Source: Pseudomonadota bacterium (GTDB lineage: Bacteria; Desulfobacterota; Desulfobacteria; Desulfobacterales; RPRI01). Taken from it: DNA of 64,000 nucleotides. Below the pieces are notes generated by a model. It was not told where the DNA came from, made no database searches, and worked only from the letters and a program-made list of their open reading frames with translations. Positions 36,570-46,277 of this stretch are shown here, in pieces (the first letter of the stretch is position 1; each line of letters begins with the position of its first letter). Made by a program: the position numbers and the translations under genes. The stretch is from assembly GCA_018817425.1 (NCBI GenBank), contig JAHITX010000063.1:17544-81543 (forward strand). Reading direction: 5' to 3'.

Positions 36570-36897
36570 TTTTTTTGGCTGTTTCGATGTCTTCGCAAAT
36601 CTGAAAGAAATGGTCCATACGATTTTGTTTTAAATAATTTAAAATCTTTGAATTTAAAGAGCATAACTTTATATCTCCTCTTAGAAGATGAACTTCTTTT
36701 TTTATGCTATTTAAAACTCCAAAAAGATTAGCCGGTTCAAACTTTTCTAATTCCTGAAGATCCACAATAATTTTAATCCCTTCTTCTTTCAAATAAGGAG
36801 AGAGAACTTCCTTTGCCTGTATTGCTTCATTCTTTCTGGTATCACCGGAAATTTTTATCAGGCAAAAACCGTCTTCTTTAGTAATATGGTACTTCAA
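36541..36897 (-). CDS. STAS domain protein
   Basis: 118-residue anti-anti-sigma-like STAS domain (FCLIKISGDTRKNEAIQA, IKIIVDLQELEKFEPANLFG). The usual phosphorylatable serine after the LxxV/DxS motif is not obvious (EKFEPANL instead), so it may not be switched by a kinase. Overlaps the MBL gene, suggesting a shared task, perhaps a signalling-linked hydrolase. Confidence 0.72.
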   Translation of the reverse strand: MKYHITKEDGFCLIKISGDTRKNEAIQAKEVLSPYLKEEGIKIIVDLQELEKFEPANLFGVLNSIKKEVHLLRGDIKLCSLNSKILNYLKQNRMDHFFQICEDIETAKKSEFNKRAGK

Positions 36898-37168
36898 TTC
36901 GCTATAAACCCTTCTTGTATGCTTCTTTTTTAATTAGATTGATTTATATTGGACTTTTATTATGATTTTATTACGGGCAAGTTAGAATTTAGTTAAATTG
37001 ATTGGCCTGCAAGATCTTTTAAGAAGGTATCAAATATCAGTCCGTAAATTACTCTTAATAAACAGAGGAGTTAACTTGTTGACAAAATATCGTATAAAAA
37101 ATATTATCTGAAAAAAATTACCAAACTTGTGTTGAGGGCAAATTGTTTTATTGTGAGTGTTACTTGCC

Positions 37169-37414
37169 ATGATAGATTTTGATGGAAAACAACCCGGAAC
37201 GGGGGCAAAGAAAAAAAATAATTTGGATGCGTTTGAAGAATTTGATGCATCGCAATTATATTGTCCGAAATGCAAGCAGGCTGTTTCCGTGCGTAAGCGC
37301 CTGCTTGTTGTGCTTTCCGAAGGAGATAAATATGAATATCTGTGTGTGTTTTGTGCAGAGACGCTTGGAACAAAAATAAACAGAAACACTAAACCTGTTA
37401 CAATAATTGATTAA
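37169..37414 (+). CDS. Small zinc-ribbon protein
   Basis: 81 residues from ATG 37169 (GTG 37157 also possible). A basic, disordered N-terminus and a CPKC...CVFC pair make a small zinc ribbon. Lies 49 bases upstream of the PpiD-like gene, possibly same transcript. Family not recognised. Confidence 0.55.
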   Translation: MIDFDGKQPGTGAKKKNNLDAFEEFDASQLYCPKCKQAVSVRKRLLVVLSEGDKYEYLCVFCAETLGTKINRNTKPVTIID

Positions 37415-37463
37415 ACTTTAATAAACATCGAAATTTTACAAGATAAAAAGTGAGGGGATTAAT

Positions 37464-39362
37464 ATGCTCGACTTTATGCGGAAAAATGCCGGCTCCTGGA
37501 TGATAAAAGCCATTTTGGGAATTATTGTTATAGTGTTTGTGTTCTGGGGAGTTGGAAGCTTTAGCTCAAAACGTACAAACAGAGTGGCGAAGGTAAATGG
37601 AGAGGTTATTGATATCCGGGAATATCAGGAAGCATATAATAAACTTGTTGAGCAGGTACGGGCTAAATTGGGAAGTAATTTTAATGAAGATATAATGAAG
37701 GCCCTTAATATCAAGAAAAGAGCTTTAGACAATATAATTTTTAAAAGACTTCTTATCCAGGAAGCAAAAAAGCTGAAATTCAGTGTTTCGGATAGTGAGC
37801 TTAGGCAGGTTATCGTCAGTATTAGAGATTTCCAAAAAGGGGGGGCTTTTAATAAAAATGTATATGAAAAAGTATTAAGCCTCAATCATATGGTTCCCGA
37901 TGAATTTGAAGCTTCGGTTAGAGAATCTATTATTATAGAAAGATTAATGTCTTTTATAACCGGTAGTGTTAAAGTTACAGAAAATGAAGCTCTAAAGTGG
38001 TTTAACTGGAAAGGCGCTTTAGTTAATGTTGATTATGTTTTTTTTGATCAGGATAAATATAAGGATATTAATCCTTCGACAGAAGAGTTAAATAATTTCT
38101 TTGATAAAAATAAGGAATCTTATAAAACCGAAAAAAAAGTAAAAGTTGCTTATACTTTGTTTGGCCCTGATGCTTATTTTGACCAGGTAAAAGTTGGAGA
38201 TGATGAGATAAAAGAGTATTATGAAAGTAATATTGAAGAATTTATGAAACCCAAAACAGTTGATGCAAGCCACATCCTTTGCAAGGTTGATGAGGGAGCA
38301 AGCCCGGAGCAGATTGAACTTGCAAAACAAAAAGCAGATAAGGTTTCAAAAATGATAGAGGAAGGGCAACCTTTTCCGAAACTTGCAAAAAAATATTCGG
38401 ATTGTCCAAGCAAGGCAAACGGAGGCCATCTGGGAGCTTTTGAAAAAAAAGCTATGGTTGAACCTTTTGCCAGCAAGGCTTTTTCTATGAAGGAAGGCGA
38501 AATAAGTGAGCCGATCTTAACACGATTCGGATGGCATATCATAAAAGTTGAAAAAATAATTCAAGAAAAAACGCTCTCTCTGAAAGAAGAGGAGCATAAA
38601 ATCAGAACAATACTGATCAATGAAAAAGCAAAAAAACTTGCTTATGATGAAGCTGAACAATTATGCAGTATGGCAATAGACATAAAAAGTTTATCAAAGG
38701 CATCTGAAAAATTAGGTATTAAAATTAAAACAACCGATTTCTTTTCTAAAGATGATGCTTCCGATGCAAAAGATGCCGATAAGCAGGCTTTAGTGGAATC
38801 AGGAGTCTTTGTTATGCCGGACAAGGAAATAAGTGATGTTAAAGAAATCGAAGATAGATATTGTGTTGCTCAGGTTATGGAAACAATGCTGCCTAAAATA
38901 CCTGATCTCGATGATGTAAAAGATGCAGTAAAAGTTGATCTCATAAAAGAGATAAAGAGGGAAAAGGCAAAAAAAGACGCCGAAGATCTGCTTGCTGCTC
39001 TTAAAAAGGATGATGATTTAATAAAGGAAAGCAAAAAATACAGACTTACACCTTCTCAAACAGGGTTTTTCGGGCGCAACGGAACCATAGGAAGTATCGG
39101 ATATGAGCCGCAACTATCAGAGACTGCTTTTAAACTTTCAGGCAACAAACAATATACCGAAAGCCCTGTAAAGGGTAATAACGGCTTTTATGTAATACGT
39201 TTTAAAGAAAGAAAGTATCCTTTGGAGCAAGACTTTGCTAAAGAAAAGGAAAAAATTGAAAAAGCTTTGCTTGAGCAGAAAAAAGAGACTACTTTTAGTT
39301 CATGGCTTTCCGAGGTTAAAAGTAATAGTGAAATAATAATTGAAAAAGAATTTCAGGAATAA
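37464..39362 (+). CDS. PpiD-like membrane-anchored peptidyl-prolyl isomerase
   Basis: 632 residues. One N-terminal membrane helix (AILGIIVIVFVFWGVGSF), a SurA-N-like chaperone region (about 40-200), a parvulin domain at about 265-365 (VDASHILCKV, GGHLGAFEKKAMVEPF, ILTRFGWHIIKVE) and a second parvulin-like part near the end. Same design as PpiD/SurA: it sits in the inner membrane and helps secreted proteins fold in the periplasm. GAGGGG precedes the ATG. Confidence 0.9.
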   Translation: MLDFMRKNAGSWMIKAILGIIVIVFVFWGVGSFSSKRTNRVAKVNGEVIDIREYQEAYNKLVEQVRAKLGSNFNEDIMKALNIKKRALDNIIFKRLLIQEAKKLKFSVSDSELRQVIVSIRDFQKGGAFNKNVYEKVLSLNHMVPDEFEASVRESIIIERLMSFITGSVKVTENEALKWFNWKGALVNVDYVFFDQDKYKDINPSTEELNNFFDKNKESYKTEKKVKVAYTLFGPDAYFDQVKVGDDEIKEYYESNIEEFMKPKTVDASHILCKVDEGASPEQIELAKQKADKVSKMIEEGQPFPKLAKKYSDCPSKANGGHLGAFEKKAMVEPFASKAFSMKEGEISEPILTRFGWHIIKVEKIIQEKTLSLKEEEHKIRTILINEKAKKLAYDEAEQLCSMAIDIKSLSKASEKLGIKIKTTDFFSKDDASDAKDADKQALVESGVFVMPDKEISDVKEIEDRYCVAQVMETMLPKIPDLDDVKDAVKVDLIKEIKREKAKKDAEDLLAALKKDDDLIKESKKYRLTPSQTGFFGRNGTIGSIGYEPQLSETAFKLSGNKQYTESPVKGNNGFYVIRFKERKYPLEQDFAKEKEKIEKALLEQKKETTFSSWLSEVKSNSEIIIEKEFQE

Positions 39363-39391
39363 CAGATTTATATAATTTATGGTGAGCAATA

Positions 39392-39622
39392 ATGAGCACT
39401 GACAAAGAAGATACTTATGGGCATCTATCAAAAAAGTGTCCTGAATGCCTGACTTATATCCCACTTGATGTGGTAATATGTCCTGCATGTAAAGAACGGG
39501 TTGGGAAAGTTACCATGACCGGAATGGCCGGGAGACCTACTAACTGGTATTCTTATGTGATGCTCATTATTGCAGTTGCCGCCTTCACTTTGTATATCTG
39601 GTGGGCTTTTATCAGAGATTAA
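39392..39622 (+). CDS. Small zinc-ribbon membrane protein
   Basis: 76 residues: KKCPECLTYIPLDVVICPACKER zinc ribbon (two CxxC) followed by a single membrane helix (YVMLIIAVAAFTLYIWWAF). Begins 30 bases after the PpiD-like gene. No family name recognised; the cytosolic ribbon next to one helix suggests a small membrane regulator. Confidence 0.7.
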   Translation: MSTDKEDTYGHLSKKCPECLTYIPLDVVICPACKERVGKVTMTGMAGRPTNWYSYVMLIIAVAAFTLYIWWAFIRD

Positions 39623-39734
39623 ACAGAGGATACCGATAGCAATTGTCATAACCAAACAACTACAACTTGAATCGGAATATTATTTTGGCTATCGCTATAT
39701 GCCTTTATGAAAAACAGTTTTGGTATTGTTTATT

Positions 39735-41687
39735 TTAGAAATCATAATCGTAGGTATTGAGCGAATATTTGCCAAGAACATTGCTGTTTATTAAATCAAG
39801 AAATCGGGAAGGGCGATTAAGAACCATTCCGGAGCTTCTGTCGTAAACTCTTCTGGGATAAGTAAAGTAAAGACTTTTTTTCGCACGGGTAGCCGCAACA
39901 TACATGAGCCTCAGTTCTTCTTCAAGCTCTTCCGGGTTATTGATTGAATGCATCGAAGGAAACCTTCCGTCAAGCGCCCATATTATAAATACAGTGTGCC
40001 ATTCAAGGCCTTTGGCAGAATGAATGGTTGAAAGGACAAGAAGGTTATCCTTGGTTGAATTTTCGGACAAGGAATTATCAACAGCAGTGTTTGGCGGCTC
40101 AAGCGCCATATCCGTGAGAAATTCCACCAGGCTGTTATATCTTTCCATTATCAGGATAAGCTGTTCAACGTCCTTTTCTCTTTTCGGGTAGTCATCAAAT
40201 CGCTGTTTTAAAACAGGCAGGTAATATTCGGCTATTTCTTTTCCCATTTCATAAACAGACATATTGTCCGGATCAATTTTACCGAAAAGTTCTTTTAAAC
40301 GTTTAAAATTTTCCGAAACACCTTTTTGTAGCTTGGCAGTCAAAAGACCCATATGCCCTGAATTTTCCGCCTGTATTGCATCAAATATGTTTTTTGCCGT
40401 TTTAGGGCCTATTTTATCTATAAGAAGAAGCAGCCTTTGCCAGCTTACCCTGTCTTTAGGGTTTGCAATAACTTTCATGTGAGCCAGAATGTCTTTTATA
40501 TGAGCGGATTCAACAAATTTAAATCCCCCCACTTTTTTAAATGAGATGCCATTTCTTGCAAGCTCGATTTCAAGATCAAAGGAATAATAACCGGCTCTGA
40601 AAAGAACGGCGATTTCGTCTAAGGGAACATTGTCTTTTATAAGCTCTTTTATCTTTTCAACAACATATATTGACTGGCCGTTTTCGGTTGAACTTCTGAT
40701 AAGAAGTGGCTTTGCACCACCTTTTTTTTTTGTGAAAAGATTTTTGGAATATTTTTCAGATGCTCTGTCAATAATGATATTAGTTAAATCAAGGATAGGT
40801 TGATCGCTTCGGTAGTTTTCTTCAAGAGCAATAACACGGGTGCCAGGAAATAATTTGGGGAATTCCAAAATGTTTTTAAAATTAGCGCCTCTGAAAGCAT
40901 ATATGCTCTGGGAATCATCCCCGACAACCATTATGTTTTTATTGCTACCGGTAAGAAGGCATACTATGTCTGCCTGTATCTTGTTTGTATCCTGGTATTC
41001 ATCAACCATTATATGTTCATAAGAGGAAGAAATCTTGTCTTTCAAATCGGGATTTTCCTCCATAAGTCTTTTGAAATATATCAGCAGGTCATCATAATCC
41101 AGATATGAATGCAGACGTTTTCGACTGATATATTCGTTGTAGATCTTTGTGATCATCTGTGTATCATCTGTAAAATGGATATAATCATTTAGTACAATAT
41201 CCTCGATAGTCAAAACCTTGTTTACGGCTTTGCCGAAAATATTTGCAAGGGTCTGTTTTCTGGGAAAGGAAGAATGTTTGGAAGTATTCAGTAATTCCTT
41301 CCTGACTAGGCCGATAAGTGTTTCAGAGTCATCCCGATCTAAAATATTAAACCCTGAATCGAATCCTATGTAACGAGAGTATTTGCGGAGATTATAATTG
41401 GCAAATGAATGGAAAGTACCACCTGAGACATTTTCGCAGCGGTTATCAAGAAGATTTGTTGCTCTTTTCAACATTTCCTGTGCAGCTCTGCGGGTAAAAG
41501 TAAGAAGTAAAATAGTATCTGGCTCTGTTCCTTCTTCAACTAGACGTGCGACCCGGTATGTAAGTGTTCTGGTTTTACCGCTTCCGGCTCCGGCAATTAC
41601 AAGAAGAGGTCCTTTTGTATGGTTTACCGCATCATACTGTGAAGGATTAAGCTCATTTTTATAATTAATACAATAGTTTTGCTGCAT
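39735..41687 (-). CDS. UvrD/PcrA-type superfamily 1 DNA helicase
   Basis: 650-residue SF1A helicase. Q motif LNPSQYDAV, Walker A AGAGSGKTRT (about 33-42), motif II DEYQDTN, motif III GDDSQSIYAFRGA, motif IV ALEENYRS, motif V TIHSAKGLEW and motif VI VAATRAKKSL are all present, so it should unwind DNA 3' to 5'. Shorter than UvrD or PcrA (about 720), lacking most of the C-terminal tail. Stands alone. Confidence 0.92.
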   Translation of the reverse strand: MQQNYCINYKNELNPSQYDAVNHTKGPLLVIAGAGSGKTRTLTYRVARLVEEGTEPDTILLLTFTRRAAQEMLKRATNLLDNRCENVSGGTFHSFANYNLRKYSRYIGFDSGFNILDRDDSETLIGLVRKELLNTSKHSSFPRKQTLANIFGKAVNKVLTIEDIVLNDYIHFTDDTQMITKIYNEYISRKRLHSYLDYDDLLIYFKRLMEENPDLKDKISSSYEHIMVDEYQDTNKIQADIVCLLTGSNKNIMVVGDDSQSIYAFRGANFKNILEFPKLFPGTRVIALEENYRSDQPILDLTNIIIDRASEKYSKNLFTKKKGGAKPLLIRSSTENGQSIYVVEKIKELIKDNVPLDEIAVLFRAGYYSFDLEIELARNGISFKKVGGFKFVESAHIKDILAHMKVIANPKDRVSWQRLLLLIDKIGPKTAKNIFDAIQAENSGHMGLLTAKLQKGVSENFKRLKELFGKIDPDNMSVYEMGKEIAEYYLPVLKQRFDDYPKREKDVEQLILIMERYNSLVEFLTDMALEPPNTAVDNSLSENSTKDNLLVLSTIHSAKGLEWHTVFIIWALDGRFPSMHSINNPEELEEELRLMYVAATRAKKSLYFTYPRRVYDRSSGMVLNRPSRFLDLINSNVLGKYSLNTYDYDF

Positions 41688-41978
41688 AATATTATTCTCT
41701 ATCCTTATTATTTTATCTTATTAAATATGTCTTAAAGCCAGATAATATAGTAGTACAAAAGAACTATAATCAGGAAATGATCAATCTTCTGAATGTAAAT
41801 TTCTTTCACAAGAAATCTTCTTTGTCAATATTTGTCCTTATCCTACAGAATTTGTTGACTTTATTTGTTGACTTTTATAAAAAAATATTGTAGTAAAGAA
41901 AAGAAAGGATTTAAAAGGACGCTTAAAATGCCGTGGCTGTAAGCAATGCCTTCAAAACAAACAAAGGAGAACAAAATT

Positions 41979-42383
41979 ATGAAAACAGTAAAAAAAGCAA
42001 AACCGGTAAAAAAACCAGCCGTTAAAAAAGCAGCAGCAAAAAAACCAGCCGTTAAAAAAGCAGCAGCAAAAAAACCAGCCGTTAAAAAAGCAGTAGCAAA
42101 AAAACCAGCCGTTAAAAAAGCAGTAGCAAAAAAACCAGCCGTAAAGAAAACAGCAGTTAAAACAGTAAAAGCAATAGTTGCAAAAAAACCTTCCAACCCT
42201 CAGGTAACCATTCTTGGTTCCGTACTTACAACTGTCAAGAGGAGCAAAAACGGAATAGCTATTGCAAAAATTAAGGAAAAAACAGGTCTGGAGCAAAGAC
42301 AACTTAGCAATGCTCTTTATAAGCTTTTAAAGAATGGCAAAGTAGCACTGAAAGAACGCGGCGTATATATTGCAGCAAGTTAA
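41979..42383 (+). CDS. Histone-H1-like Lys/Ala/Pro-rich DNA-binding protein
   Basis: 134 residues from the ATG after AAAGGAGA. Residues about 1-70 are repeats of KKPAVKKA(A/V)A from a 30-base tandem DNA unit (four to five near-identical copies), like AlgP, HctB and eukaryotic H1 tails. The C-terminal 60 residues form a small winged-helix-like domain (TVKRSKNGIAIAKIKEKT, LEQRQLSNALYKLLKNGKV). Predicted nucleoid protein that coats or bends DNA. Repeat number may vary between strains. Confidence 0.82.
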   Translation: MKTVKKAKPVKKPAVKKAAAKKPAVKKAAAKKPAVKKAVAKKPAVKKAVAKKPAVKKTAVKTVKAIVAKKPSNPQVTILGSVLTTVKRSKNGIAIAKIKEKTGLEQRQLSNALYKLLKNGKVALKERGVYIAAS

Positions 42384-43102
42384 ACCGTATGGTATTTTCT
42401 CTTCCGCTTTTTTTTGTCGGGGGAGCTATTCTTACGTTTTTTAAAAGATAAAAGAGCAGAATGATATATCCTTTATTAATTTTTTGTTTTAACGAATTTG
42501 CTTTATATTTTTTGTGCGTAGGAACGGAAGAGAGTTTTGCGCTTTATATATAGAGCATTCAATGTTTGTTTTTTTGCCTTAAATAAGTTTTGAAGGACTT
42601 ATAAGAATCGTAATTTACAGGCTTCGTTAAAAAAATATTTGCATAGCGTGGGAATGAAGTACAAACTTGGCAGATGGACTTTTTTGCGAAGCCGTAAAGT
42701 TTAATTCGCTAAAAGTAAAAGCATGACTTTTAAGCAGGGAAATATTTTGCTTGCATTTCCCGCAAATAAGCGGGAGTTGTTATGCTTGCTTTTGAATTTC
42801 AAGTGGGTTCTTCCTTTGGTCTGTTGCCGTTTTTTTTCGGCCCTCTCTTTTTTACACTGTACCTTTATTTCTAAAATCCATATTTCACTTCATATTGATT
42901 CCTTTTGAAACTGGCTCTATTGTTTAAAATTGCCGGTAAAGCTGCTGGAAAATAATTGCATGTTTATCTTGTTATAGTGGCAACATTATGATAGGTATAA
43001 CAAATTATTACTATTATATTGTTGTGTTATGGAGAATGAAGAGTTAATCCAAAAATATATAAACCATATTACACCAAGATTAAATAATCAAAATCGGGAT
43101 TA
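42384..43102. other. Gene-free stretch with palindromes and a family B relic
   Basis: GGCTTCGTTAAAAAA (42620-42634) and TTTTTTGCGAAGCC (42680-42693) are near-inverted repeats around 45 bases. CTTTTGAAACTGGCTCT at 42902-42918 matches the end of the family B repeat without the rest of the element. No convincing gene is visible. Confidence 0.5.
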
Positions 43103-43297
43103 GTGCTTTTGAAATACATTCCAAAATTAGATGCCATGAGTTATAAGTTTGACTTTGAAATCGGTCACCTTGTTAAAAGCCCATGCAGAGAATGCCAGGA
43201 GATAGTAAATTTTCCTGAATGCGCCGAAACATGCATTGTTTTAGGCAGACTTCAGTCTATTTTATCCGAAGGTATATCCTGCACTAGAAGAATCTAA
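43103..43297 (+). CDS. Small cysteine-containing protein upstream of the MCE operon
   Basis: 64 residues from GTG 43103 (ATG 43136 possible). Cysteines in the pattern C..C.......C...C, then one more near the end (PCRECQEIVNFPECAETC), could bind zinc or a cluster. Sits 46 bases before the permease gene on the same strand. No family recognised. Confidence 0.5.
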   Translation: MLLKYIPKLDAMSYKFDFEIGHLVKSPCRECQEIVNFPECAETCIVLGRLQSILSEGISCTRRI

Positions 43298-43343
43298 CGC
43301 CAGCTTGTTTTTGTCCATGATTGTTAAATAATCAGGTTTTACA

Positions 43344-44489
43344 ATGAATAAACCGGAGCAGAACAAATCCAGAAGCTACAATATATCAGAAGATAAGAAA
43401 GGCTTATTTACCGTTCATTTTAATGGAAGAATGGATGCGCAAACATCTCCCGCTATAATCAGGCAACTCCTTGTCGAAATAGATTCATTCCCTTTTATAA
43501 ACGTTACAGCCGATCTTGATCATGTATCATATTTTGATGATTTTGGCCTGTTGGTTCTTATAGAGTTAAAAAAAACCGTAAAAAAGAAAAAAGGCACTTT
43601 TGCTATCACTGATAACAGCGGGAAAGCAAAAAATATGCTCTCTCTGCTGGAATCGAATTTTATCAGGCCAGCATTAACTGTTAAGAAGAAGGGGCTGCAA
43701 AGAGTTATTGAGCATTTAGGTGAGTCTGTATTAAACAACGCTTCAAGCTTCAGTGCGGGTACCTCTTTTATAGGTTCTGTTGTCTTATCATTTTATCATA
43801 TATGCCGTCATCCGAAGTCTCTTCGAATTAATGACACGATATTATTAATGGAAAAAACAGGGGTAAATGCACTGCCCATAATAGCTCTTATCAGTTTTCT
43901 CTTAGGCCTTGTTATTGCTTTTATGTCTTCTCTTCAGCTTGAGCAGTTCGGTGCTAATTTATATGTTGCTTCTCTTGTATCTATCGGTATGGTTTCGGAA
44001 CTTGGTCCTATAATGACTGCCATAGTAGTTGCCGGAAGATCAGGATCTGCTTTTGCTGCTGAAATCGGTACTATGAAAATATCGGAAGAAGTTGATGCAC
44101 TGTTTGTTATGGGGTTTGATCCCACTCTTTTTCTTGCGATTCCCAGAATGCTTGCATCAATAATTGTGGTGCCGCTTCTTACACTTTTTTCTGACATTTT
44201 TGCGATTGCAGGCGGTCTTGTGGTTGGAGTTTTTATCTTAGATCTTACAACAAGTTCATACCTGACACAGACAATGAAAGTGCTGGATCTTTTTGAAATA
44301 TGCTGGGGGATTTCCAAAAGTATTGTGTTTGCCATTATAATATCATGGGTTGGATGCTTAAGAGGTTTTCAGGCAAAAGGAGGGGCAGATGCAGTAGGAA
44401 ATGCTGCCACATCCGCTGTTGTGAGCAGTATTTTTCTTATTATCCTGTTTGATTCGATATTTGCTATAGGACGAAGCTACTGGAGGTAA
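43344..44489 (+). CDS. MlaE-type ABC transporter permease with N-terminal STAS domain
   Basis: 381 residues. The first 115 resemble a STAS domain (VHFNGRMDAQTSPAIIRQLL, VSYFDDFGLLVLIEL), the rest is the MlaE/YrbE permease with five to six membrane segments and the conserved GPIMTAIVVAGRSGSAFAAE stretch. In the Mla system the STAS protein MlaB is separate; here it is fused, as in many non-enteric bacteria. Moves phospholipid or other lipids between membranes with the ATPase and MCE protein. Confidence 0.9.
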   Translation: MNKPEQNKSRSYNISEDKKGLFTVHFNGRMDAQTSPAIIRQLLVEIDSFPFINVTADLDHVSYFDDFGLLVLIELKKTVKKKKGTFAITDNSGKAKNMLSLLESNFIRPALTVKKKGLQRVIEHLGESVLNNASSFSAGTSFIGSVVLSFYHICRHPKSLRINDTILLMEKTGVNALPIIALISFLLGLVIAFMSSLQLEQFGANLYVASLVSIGMVSELGPIMTAIVVAGRSGSAFAAEIGTMKISEEVDALFVMGFDPTLFLAIPRMLASIIVVPLLTLFSDIFAIAGGLVVGVFILDLTTSSYLTQTMKVLDLFEICWGISKSIVFAIIISWVGCLRGFQAKGGADAVGNAATSAVVSSIFLIILFDSIFAIGRSYWR

Positions 44490-44500
44490 AACTATCGTTT

Positions 44501-45253
44501 ATGGGTGATATAATTCTCAGAGTAAGAAATCTTGTTGCCCGTTATGGCGAAGAACTGATTTTGAATAATATCAGTCTGGATGTTTATAAAGGTGAGATTC
44601 TTGTTATTTTAGGAGGAAGCGGTTGCGGAAAAAGCACCCTTTTAAGGCATATGGTAGGACTTTCCAGACCTTCTTCCGGAAGTATCTATATCGATGAAAC
44701 CGATATTGCTAAATGCGATACAAAAATACTCCACGACATCTTAAAGACAATCGGCGTTCTGTTCCAAAACAGTGCTCTTTTGGGCTCAATGACTATAGGA
44801 GAAAATATTGCTTTACCAATTACCGAATATTCCGGACTTCCCAAAAACAATGTTGATATTCTTGTAAGTTTAAAGCTTAATTCGGTTGAGCTTGAAGGTT
44901 ATGAAGACTATCTGCCTTCCCAGTTAAGTGGCGGGATGAAAAAAAGAGCCGGGCTTGCGCGTGCGCTTGCATTAAATCCGAAAATATTATTCCTTGATGA
45001 ACCAACAGCAGGACTGGACCCGGTTATTTCATCCGAAATTGATGAACTTGTGCTGCAAATCAATAAAAAATATAATACAACGATAGTAATTGTTACTCAT
45101 GATCTTGATACGATATTTAAAGTTGCAAAACGGGTTATAATGCTTGATAAAAAAACAAAAAGTATAATTGCCGAAGGTGATCCGAAAGATTTACAAGATA
45201 ACAGTCAGGATTCTTCTGTAAGACAATTTTTTAACCGTAATGCAAAAGTATAG
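44501..45253 (+). CDS. MlaF-type ABC transporter ATPase
   Basis: 250 residues. Walker A GGSGCGKST, signature LSGGMKKRAGLARAL, Walker B ILFLDEPTAGLDP and switch VTHDLDT are intact. The LSGGMKKR form is typical of MlaF. Starts 11 bases after the permease with GGAGG upstream. Drives lipid transport by the MCE complex. Confidence 0.93.
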   Translation: MGDIILRVRNLVARYGEELILNNISLDVYKGEILVILGGSGCGKSTLLRHMVGLSRPSSGSIYIDETDIAKCDTKILHDILKTIGVLFQNSALLGSMTIGENIALPITEYSGLPKNNVDILVSLKLNSVELEGYEDYLPSQLSGGMKKRAGLARALALNPKILFLDEPTAGLDPVISSEIDELVLQINKKYNTTIVIVTHDLDTIFKVAKRVIMLDKKTKSIIAEGDPKDLQDNSQDSSVRQFFNRNAKV

Positions 45254-45271
45254 ACTTCCAATGGAAACAAC

Positions 45272-46249
45272 ATGGCTACAATAAAAACAAAATTCAGTGT
45301 AGGGCTTTTTGTTCTGATAGGGATGATTCTCGCTTTTGTTGCGATAATATGGGTTGGCATGTCACACTATTTTGAACAGGGGCGTTTGTATTCAGCCTAT
45401 TTCAATGATTCGGTACAGGGACTGTCGAAAGATTCGCCTGTGAAATTCAGAGGAGTCACGATTGGAAGGGTTTCTTATATTGGTGTTGCCCCGGATGGCA
45501 AGCTTATAGAAGTTGTATTAAAAATTGAAACCGATACGAAACCGGATAAAGATATAGTTGCTCAATTAAGATCTGTCGGTATTACAGGCATTATGTTTGT
45601 GGAACTGGATTTAAAGAAACAAGATGAGCCTGATCTTTCTCCATCGCTAAGCTTTGTACCCGATCATACGGTTATAGATACAAAACCATCTGAGATAACC
45701 CGCTTTTTAGACAAATTAACAGATGTTTTAGATCAAATTAACAAGCTTGGTTTGGAAGAGATATCAGTTAAAACAAAACTTACTTTGGATGAAATCAACA
45801 GTGCAATTAGCGAAGCAAAACTTGCCAAATTATCTTCCGACATAAGAACATCTTTAGATAAATGGAACAGAGCAGTCAGTGCTGTGGATGATGCGGCAGG
45901 TACATTTAAAACATTTACATTAAACACCGACAATGCTGTATCAAATTTTAATAATACTGTTACAAAAATAGATGATATAATAACCGGAAACAAGGACAGC
46001 GTTGCTGAAGCAATTAAAAATTTAAATCATGCTGTTGACAATGCAGGATCGCTGGTGATTGAAGGAACGGAATTTATTAAAAACACGGATCAGAATCTTT
46101 CATCCATGCAACAGCAGATCCTTTCCACCATGCAAAGCATAGAAAAAACCAGTGAAACTTTAAACCGCTCAGTTGATCAAATTTCGGATCAGCCGTCAGT
46201 TCTTCTTTTTGGTGACCCACAGCCTGAAAAAGAAATTGAAAAGGATTAA
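45272..46249 (+). CDS. MCE domain (MlaD-like) lipid-transport protein
   Basis: 325 residues with one N-terminal membrane helix (VGLFVLIGMILAFVAIIWVG) and one MCE domain (about 40-115; SVQGLSKDSPVKFRGVTIG). A long helical C-terminal part (about 140-300) could form a needle or bundle across the periplasm, as in PqiB/LetB relatives. Third gene of the operon. Confidence 0.9.
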   Translation: MATIKTKFSVGLFVLIGMILAFVAIIWVGMSHYFEQGRLYSAYFNDSVQGLSKDSPVKFRGVTIGRVSYIGVAPDGKLIEVVLKIETDTKPDKDIVAQLRSVGITGIMFVELDLKKQDEPDLSPSLSFVPDHTVIDTKPSEITRFLDKLTDVLDQINKLGLEEISVKTKLTLDEINSAISEAKLAKLSSDIRTSLDKWNRAVSAVDDAAGTFKTFTLNTDNAVSNFNNTVTKIDDIITGNKDSVAEAIKNLNHAVDNAGSLVIEGTEFIKNTDQNLSSMQQQILSTMQSIEKTSETLNRSVDQISDQPSVLLFGDPQPEKEIEKD

Positions 46250-46277
46250 GAGCGGCAATAATTTTACAGGAGTTATT

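Noticed and set aside
41985..42165. CRISPR array
   Set aside because: The 30-base units are contiguous, in frame and without spacers; they encode protein repeats.
41952..42302. Cys/Phe-rich minus-strand frame opposite the histone-like gene
   Set aside because: It is only the antisense of the Lys/Ala/Pro repeats; the plus strand has the ribosome site and a folded C-terminal domain.
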